Assembly (NCBI GenBank): GCA_963545565.1 | Contig: CAUUJV010000005.1 | Coordinates: 44,761 to 108,760 of the forward strand | DNA from: CAUUJV01 sp963545565 | Lineage (GTDB): Bacteria > Actinomycetota > Actinomycetes > Actinomycetales > Bifidobacteriaceae | Reading direction: 5' to 3' | Length of the DNA stretch: 64,000 bases | Shown here: positions 54,610-64,000 of the stretch, piece after piece | How the letters are laid out: every line of letters starts with the position of its first letter | Numbering within the stretch: the stretch's first letter is position 1 | Position numbers and translations under genes: made by a program | The notes under the pieces: generated by a model | The model's input: the letters and a program-made list of their open reading frames with translations, nothing else | Database searches by the model: none | What the model was told of the DNA's origin: nothing

Positions 54610-55848
54610 ATGGCAGACAAGAATCGCATCGTATTGGCATATTCCGGTGGTTTGGACACCTCTGTTGCAATTCCTTATTTGAAGGATCGCACAGGCAAAG
54701 ACGTGGTTGCTGTTTCTCTGGACGTAGGCCAAGGCGGCGAGCGTCTTGAAACAATCCGTAAGCGTGCTTTGGCTTGTGGCGCAGTAGAATCCTACATCGT
54801 TGATGCTCGTAATGAGTTTGCAAACGAGTACTGCATGCTTGCACTTCAAGCGAATGCAATGTACGAAGGTGTTTACCCTCTCGTATCTGCAATTTCTCGC
54901 CCACTTATCACTAAGCATCTTGTACGTGCTGCCCATCAGTTTGGCGCAGACACCATTGCGCACGGCTGCACCGGTAAAGGCAATGATCAAGTTCGTTTCG
55001 AAGTCTCTATTCAGTCCATCGATCCTGAGCTCAAGGCAATCAGCCCTATTCGAGATCTTTCGTTGACTCGCGATGTTGAAATTGCTTATGCCAAGGAGCA
55101 CAATCTTCCTATTGAGCAGACCGAAAAGAGCCCATATTCCATTGACCAGAACGTATGGGGTCGTGCAATTGAAACGGGTTACCTCGAAGATCCGTGGAAC
55201 GCTCCTACAAAGGATGTTTATTCTTACACAGACGATCCTTCCTTCCCAGCGGTTGAGGATGAAGTCACTATTGAATTCAAGCAGGGTGTTCCCGTCAAGA
55301 TTGATGGTCGTGACGTCACTGCGCTTCAAGCTATTGAGGAAATGAATCGTCGTGCCGGGGCACAAGGTGTTGGTCGTATTGATTTGATCGAAGATCGCTT
55401 AGTTGGCATCAAGTCTCGCGAACTTTATGAAGCGCCAGGCGCTGTTGCCTTGATTACTGCTCATCAGGAGCTTGAGAACTTCTGTCTTGAACGTGAACAG
55501 CACCGCATCAAGCGCGATATTGACAAGCGCTGGGCTGAACTTGTTTACGACGCACAGTGGTATTCTCCAGCGGTGAAGTCTCTTAATGCGTTTATCAAAG
55601 ATACTCAGGAATACGTCTCTGGTGAGATTCGCATGGTTCTTCATGGTGGACGTGCAGTAGTTGTGGGACGTCGCTCTGATTCCTCCCTCTACGACTACAA
55701 TTTGGCTACCTACGAATCTGGAGATTCTTTCGACCAGAATGCTTCCAATGGCTTCATTGAGATTTATGGCTTGCCAAGCAAGGTTGCTGCTGCTCGTGAC
55801 GTCAAGTTTGGCAACGCAGTTGAGGTTCCAGAAAATACAGTTGAGTGA
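54610..55848 (+). CDS. argG: Argininosuccinate synthase
   Basis: Condenses citrulline and aspartate with ATP. The 412 residues begin with the ATP-binding [16 protein letters not shown] (about 9-24), and include the [13 protein letters not shown] and EDPWNAP motifs. Of two tandem ATGs (54607 and 54610) the second has the better distance (five bases) from AAAAGGA. It lies 72 bases after argR with no obvious terminator, so read-through from argFR is likely. Confidence 0.97.
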   Translation: MADKNRIVLAYSGGLDTSVAIPYLKDRTGKDVVAVSLDVGQGGERLETIRKRALACGAVESYIVDARNEFANEYCMLALQANAMYEGVYPLVSAISRPLITKHLVRAAHQFGADTIAHGCTGKGNDQVRFEVSIQSIDPELKAISPIRDLSLTRDVEIAYAKEHNLPIEQTEKSPYSIDQNVWGRAIETGYLEDPWNAPTKDVYSYTDDPSFPAVEDEVTIEFKQGVPVKIDGRDVTALQAIEEMNRRAGAQGVGRIDLIEDRLVGIKSRELYEAPGAVALITAHQELENFCLEREQHRIKRDIDKRWAELVYDAQWYSPAVKSLNAFIKDTQEYVSGEIRMVLHGGRAVVVGRRSDSSLYDYNLATYESGDSFDQNASNGFIEIYGLPSKVAAARDVKFGNAVEVPENTVE

Positions 55849-55908
55849 TGTGAGCAGTGCAAACAATGCACTGAATGTACTGAATAAAACTCAATAAATG
55901 TATGTTTA

Positions 55909-55960
55909 AGAAGCGGGTTGGATTTTCTCAATTAGATTCTCCTAACTCGCTTCTTTCCTT
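55909..55960 (+). terminator. Terminator-like hairpin between argG and argH
   Basis: AGAAGCGGGTTGG (55909-55921) pairs with CTAACTCGCTTCT (55942-55954) with two non-Watson-Crick positions, followed by a T-rich tail. It may end argG transcripts or attenuate argH. Confidence 0.75.
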
Positions 55961-56012
55961 CAGATACTCAATCTCATAGAGCTCGCCTAATTCCTTCGGG
56001 GGAGCCGTGTAA

Positions 56013-57572
<1,560 letters not shown>

Positions 57573-57575
57573 AAT

Positions 57576-57598
57576 AAAGCTTTAGAAGAGCTTTTAGT
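57576..57598 (+). terminator. Weak terminator after argH
   Basis: AAAGCT (57576-57581) and AGCTTT (57589-57594) form a short stem followed by a few T/A bases. It is a minimal structure. Confidence 0.35.
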
Positions 57599-57631
57599 AG
57601 AACAATTTTCTATCGAAGTATTTAAGAAAAT

Positions 57632-58081
57632 ATGGTAGCTGAATCAAACGAATTTCAACCAGACGAGTTTGAATACACAGATGAGAAAAAATTTACTCAA
57701 CATGACGTAGTGGAGCTTTTCACATCCGTCGGTTGGCATTCAGCTGACTACCCCAGCAGACTATATAAAGCACTGCTGGACTCTTCCTTCGTAGTGACAG
57801 CTTGGGACGGAATAAGACTCATCGGATTGGTGCGCGCGCTGGATGACGGTGAGCTTAATGCCTACATAAAATATGTTCTTGTTGATCCCGAATATCAAGG
57901 TAGAGGTATAGCAGGTAAGCTTATTACGATGGCAAAAGAACATTATAAAGATTATCTTTATCTCGATGTGATGCCAGATGAAGCTTCCAATGCATCCTTT
58001 TATGTGCAGAATGGATTTACGCTACTTAATGATGGTGCAGCATTGCAAATTTGGAATCAAAACGCTGACCTTATGCGATAA
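57632..58081 (+). CDS. GNAT-family N-acetyltransferase
   Basis: A 149-residue acetyl-CoA-dependent acyltransferase. The acetyl-CoA loop is LVDPEYQGRGIAGKLI (about 87-102), and the C-terminal part FYVQNGFTLL is typical of the fold. The acidic first 20 residues are poorly conserved in appearance. The acceptor (amine, peptide or small molecule) cannot be read. It is downstream of argH and may be read from its promoter. The ATG has only a weak AAGAAAA upstream. Confidence 0.87.
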   Translation: MVAESNEFQPDEFEYTDEKKFTQHDVVELFTSVGWHSADYPSRLYKALLDSSFVVTAWDGIRLIGLVRALDDGELNAYIKYVLVDPEYQGRGIAGKLITMAKEHYKDYLYLDVMPDEASNASFYVQNGFTLLNDGAALQIWNQNADLMR

Positions 58082-58186
58082 CAGTTACTCATCCAGCTAC
58101 AGCAGATGCGATTCTGATTGCATAACGATGTAGGCAATGTTTCGTGAATGAAAGATTTAGCGCGCGTCATAGTATAAAGTAAAATT

Positions 58187-61491
<3,305 letters not shown>

Positions 61492-61575
61492 AGCGTGAGT
61501 GATCTTAAAAAGCCTAAACGGACAGTATTTAAACGAGCAGTGATTATCGGCAATTGGAGAAAATTGGAGAAAATA

Positions 61576-62229
61576 GTGGATACAGCGGATGCAACGGGAG
61601 CAGTAGGTGCACAGACTCATTTTGGGCATCGTACAGAAGGTAGAAAGTTAAGGCATACTAAACGCGAAAAACCGTTGCCGAAGCGCCACAATGAGGAAAC
61701 CATCGCTGGCAAACATCGTAAGATGCGTAGGGCAGATAGAGAAGTGCTTAACACTGAAATCATTGAGGCAATCATTGACTCTTGTGAGATAGTGCGGCTA
61801 GCCTATGTGGATGCTGAGGGACTTACGATTGTTCCACTTGATTTCGGTTACGAATACTCTGCAATGGTGAATACTGACGGACATTTTGTGATGTATGCAC
61901 ATGGGGCAAAAGAAGGGCGCAAGCATGACGCCGTTTTAGCTCATAACAATGCACTGCCGGTTTCTTTCGAAATGGACACCGAACTTGAAATTTTGCCAGG
62001 ACGCACGTTATGCAACTGGGGTAGAGCGTATAAATCCGTTATTGGCAATGGCATCTTGAGTATTGTAGAAGACGTTAATGAAGCTCGTAAAGGCTTGAAA
62101 TTGCTCATGGAGCATGAGGCAAAAATGCCTATTTCACAAGTTGAATTTACCGATGCTCAGGTAAAAAGTGTTGCCGTGTGGAAAATCGAAGCTGATTATT
62201 TAACTGCCAAATGGCATAAAAAGTTTTAA
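61576..62229 (+). CDS. Pyridoxamine-5'-phosphate-oxidase-like flavin-binding protein (NimA-type)
   Basis: A split-barrel FMN-binding protein of 217 residues from the GTG at 61576, which has GGAGA five bases upstream; a GTG at 61495, four bases after the lacZ pseudogene stop, would add 27 residues. The conserved domain starts only at MRRADREV (61723) and runs through SCEIVRLAYVDAEGLTIVPLDFGYEY and YAHGAKEGRKHDA to the end, as in NimA and other 5-nitroimidazole-reductase-like proteins. The N-terminal 50 residues before it are basic and unlike the family. The substrate is unknown. Start choice is the main doubt. Confidence 0.78.
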   Translation: MDTADATGAVGAQTHFGHRTEGRKLRHTKREKPLPKRHNEETIAGKHRKMRRADREVLNTEIIEAIIDSCEIVRLAYVDAEGLTIVPLDFGYEYSAMVNTDGHFVMYAHGAKEGRKHDAVLAHNNALPVSFEMDTELEILPGRTLCNWGRAYKSVIGNGILSIVEDVNEARKGLKLLMEHEAKMPISQVEFTDAQVKSVAVWKIEADYLTAKWHKKF

Positions 62230-62299
62230 ACGTTGCTTTGCAATACTTAGGTTAGCATACTTAGGCTGCCGTATTTAGTCAGTGGTGCGCCTATACTCA

Positions 62300-62380
62300 A
62301 AATTACGGGAGCCCATGGTGGGCTGAGAGGAAGTCACTCGACTTCGACCGCACTTGATCTGGATAATACCAGCGGAAGGA
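62300..62380 (+). promoter_or_regulatory. TPP riboswitch (THI element) upstream of the YkoF-like gene
   Basis: A compact, canonical THI box: ACGGGAGCC (62305-62313), GGGCTGAGAGG (62320-62330), CCGCACTTGATCTGG (62348-62362) and ATAATACCAGCG (62363-62374). The ribosome-binding site GGAAGGA begins directly at the 3' end of the element, so ligand binding can block translation of the gene at 62387. Confidence 0.93.
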
Positions 62381-62386
62381 ATTAAT

Positions 62387-62674
62387 ATGGCACAAAACTG
62401 CAGTATTGCAATCCAAGTATTACCTATGAAAACAGCAGATTATATCCCCGATATTGATCGCGTGATTTACTATCTGCAAGATCGTTTTCCTCAGGCGCGA
62501 GTTACTCCCTTTGAAACTGTGATTGAAGGAGAATACGAAGAGTGCATGGACGCACTTCGCCAGTGCGCGCTCATTGCTGCTGAGGGCGGTTGTGACGACG
62601 TTATTGTCAACGCCAAAATTGCATACGGAAACATTATGACAAGCGAAGAAAAAACTTCTAAATTTGAGAAGTAA
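62387..62674 (+). CDS. Thiamine-binding protein, YkoF/DUF77-like
   Basis: A 95-residue protein of the thiamine-binding (PF01910-type) fold, a ferredoxin-like domain related to half of Bacillus YkoF. It reads CSIAIQVLPMKTADYIPDIDRVIYYL through FETVIEGEYEECMDAL. In Bacillus YkoF is encoded with the YkoEDC transporter and is thought to bind or deliver thiamine or its precursor. Here it stands alone, 25 kb from ykoE, under its own TPP riboswitch. The ATG is six bases after AGGA. Confidence 0.9.
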   Translation: MAQNCSIAIQVLPMKTADYIPDIDRVIYYLQDRFPQARVTPFETVIEGEYEECMDALRQCALIAAEGGCDDVIVNAKIAYGNIMTSEEKTSKFEK

Positions 62675-62733
62675 TGAAAAATAATTGCGAGTAATTAGAA
62701 ATAATTTCAGCAGCTGCTTAACAAAATAAATGC

Positions 62734-62772
62734 AGTGCCAGTCTTGTAGCGAGTATGCAAGGCTGGCACTAC
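62734..62772. terminator. Bidirectional terminator between the YkoF-like gene and the dehydrogenase gene
   Basis: AGTGCCAGTCTTG (62734-62746) pairs with CAAGGCTGGCACT (62758-62770) with one G-U position, lying between two convergent genes. Confidence 0.75.
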
Positions 62773-62799
62773 ATTATGAGATTCAGAGATAATACTTTT

Positions 62800-63756
62800 T
62801 TATTGCATGCTTCTTTCTTGATCTCGCTTAAGTGCCTGCATAAGTTGCTCATCGCGCTGTGCTACGAGCTTTGCACCTTCGTCACCGCTCCACGTGTAAA
62901 AACCTTCACCCGTTTTGTTACCAAGATTTCCCTTGGCAACTTTTTGAGCCAGCATTTTGTTTGGAGTGGTTGAGTTATCTAAATCAGCAAGTAAATATGA
63001 GCTTACCCCGTTGAAAATATCGAGTCCGCCAAGATCAGCGCTCACAATCGGTCCAAGAATATCCCAGCGACGGCCAAGTGAATACTTCACAATAGTGTCA
63101 ACATCCTGAGCGCTCGCAATTCCTGCTTCAACAATATGCAGTGCCTCACGCACAACTGCCATTTGAATTCTATTACCGACAAATCCCATAGATTCTTTTT
63201 TAATTTCAGCAGGCTTTTTGCCAATTGCTGTCATCAGCTGCATAGTTACGTCAACGGTTTCTTGTGATGTTTTTTCGCCAGGAACAACCTCAACCAAAGG
63301 CATCAAGTGTGCAGGATTCCAATAATGTGCAACAACAAAACGCTCAGGATATTTGAGTACTGAAGCAATGGCTGTTGGGCTTAATCCAGAGGAATTTGTA
63401 GCCAAAATTGCATCAGAAGCAATAGACTTTTCAATCATAGAAAATATACTTTGCTTAATTTCCAGCTTCTCTGCAACAGACTCTGTTACATATTGTGCGT
63501 CGCGCACACCAGCCTCATAATCCGTGAAAAGTGTGAAACGGGAGAGTACATCATCAACACTTTGCTCACCAATCAAATCATGGTCCGCAAGAGCTTGAAC
63601 ATCGTGTTTAACCGAGTCCATACCATGCGCAAGTAATGCTTCAGTCTGATCTATCAGATGAACAGGGTACCCTTTTACTGCAAATTCCATAGCTGTGGCA
63701 TGCCCCATAGTTCCTGATCCAACAGCTGCAATAACCTTTATATCTTCGAAACGCAT
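62800..63756 (-). CDS. 3-hydroxyacyl-CoA dehydrogenase family protein
   Basis: A 318-residue NAD(P)-dependent dehydrogenase of the short HBDH type. It has the N-terminal Rossmann motif IAAVGSGTMGHATAMEF (about 8-24), the catalytic-type segment VVAHYWNPAHLMPLVEVVPG with its His, and a C-terminal helical dimerisation domain ending GNKTGEGFYTW. The substrate may be 3-hydroxybutyryl-CoA or a non-CoA hydroxy acid; no beta-oxidation genes are visible. The ATG at 63756 has AAAGGAG 12 bases and GAAGAG about 3 bases upstream, and longer frames would add an unrelated tail. It is divergent from a gene at the window end. Confidence 0.88.
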   Translation of the reverse strand: MRFEDIKVIAAVGSGTMGHATAMEFAVKGYPVHLIDQTEALLAHGMDSVKHDVQALADHDLIGEQSVDDVLSRFTLFTDYEAGVRDAQYVTESVAEKLEIKQSIFSMIEKSIASDAILATNSSGLSPTAIASVLKYPERFVVAHYWNPAHLMPLVEVVPGEKTSQETVDVTMQLMTAIGKKPAEIKKESMGFVGNRIQMAVVREALHIVEAGIASAQDVDTIVKYSLGRRWDILGPIVSADLGGLDIFNGVSSYLLADLDNSTTPNKMLAQKVAKGNLGNKTGEGFYTWSGDEGAKLVAQRDEQLMQALKRDQERSMQ

Positions 63757-63965
63757 AATCTCTTCATCTCCTTTGAAGTATGAGATTTTCCGTCTAAGGC
63801 ACAGTATAGGTAACGATATTTTGTTCTGGGGTGTCTGTCTCGCGCAAATGGGACACTTGAGGGTACTGTTTTGCTTAATTCCCCTAGGCTTTGACTTGTG
63901 CAAGAACGGGAATATGCAGATTAAATATGCAGGTTGAAAAATCTAAGAATGGAGGAGTAGTTTCC

Positions 63966-64000
63966 ATGACTCAGGTGAGGAACTACAAGGAAGCGGGATT
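63966..64000 (+). CDS. Partial gene running off the window
   Basis: An ATG at 63966 lies after GGAGGAG and opens a frame MTQVRNYKEAG that runs off the end. Eleven codons are too few to assign a family. The good ribosome-binding site and divergence from the dehydrogenase make it a likely gene. Confidence 0.55.
   Translation, partial: MTQVRNYKEAG

Noticed and set aside
54586..55365. 259-codon minus-strand frame opposite argG
   Set aside because: Antisense shadow of a strongly conserved gene; amino-acid pattern not protein-like.
55870..55905. ARG-box-like TGAATAAAACTCA before argH
   Set aside because: Only a partial half-site match without a paired box; more likely a chance match in AT-rich DNA.

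Overview
The window looks like a chromosomal segment from a low-GC member of the Bifidobacteriaceae (Actinobacteria). The support is the hflX–ldh–lexA–LysM–nrdR order, the actinobacterial polyphosphate-glucokinase type of ROK kinase, the DUF3043 and DUF4191 membrane proteins, an extra-long LigA, and the compact argC-J-B-D-F-R-G-H cluster. Codon use is more AT-rich than in most Bifidobacterium. A superoxide dismutase, rarely reported in classical bifidobacteria, fits an aerotolerant relative of the Alloscardovia/Scardovia/Gardnerella type better. The species cannot be fixed from the sequence alone.

Layout. 0.1-10 kb: ribosome-associated GTPase HflX, L-lactate dehydrogenase, LexA divergent from a LysM membrane protein and NrdR across a cluster of SOS boxes, a nitroreductase-like protein, polyphosphate glucokinase, an aminotransferase and a large polytopic membrane protein. 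10-19 kb: an unrecognised 1205-residue protein with C-terminal TPR-like segments, LigA, an exonuclease-BRCT protein overlapping ligA, and the Mrp iron-sulfur carrier. 19-25 kb: decayed accessory genes, namely an alpha/beta-hydrolase remnant and a LacI-regulated sugar locus whose MFS transporter has an in-frame stop and whose GH2 glycosidase is frameshifted. 25-27.1 kb: a zinc-type macrodomain protein overlapping a class M (SirTM-like) sirtuin, followed directly by a RelB/DinJ antitoxin remnant. 27-32.5 kb, minus strand: glutamine synthetase, DUF4191 protein, dihydrolipoamide dehydrogenase, DUF3043 protein. 32.5-42 kb: M20 dipeptidase, a TPP riboswitch with the YkoE and YkoD/C thiamine-precursor ECF transporter, a response regulator/ABC transporter/histidine kinase module, and SodA. 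42-47.9 kb: SpoU-type methyltransferase, pheST and a DUF4190 protein. 48-57.6 kb: the arginine biosynthesis cluster with tandem ARG-box-like sites before argC and argF. 57.6-64 kb: GNAT acetyltransferase, a lacZ pseudogene with at least four lesions, a flavin-binding pyridoxamine-phosphate-oxidase-like protein, a second TPP riboswitch before a YkoF-like thiamine-binding protein, a 3-hydroxyacyl-CoA dehydrogenase, and the first codons of a gene running off the end.

How the genes fit together. The arginine genes form a complete glutamate-to-arginine route with its own repressor. The two riboswitch-controlled loci together rebuild a YkoFEDC-like thiamine-precursor uptake system. Two independent GH2 beta-galactosidase-type genes and their transporter are broken, which suggests recent loss of a glycan or lactose niche. 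The most unusual element is the macrodomain-sirtuin pair. It resembles the reversible ADP-ribosylation module known to act on a lipoylated GcvH-like carrier, but neither that carrier nor its lipoate ligase is beside it here.
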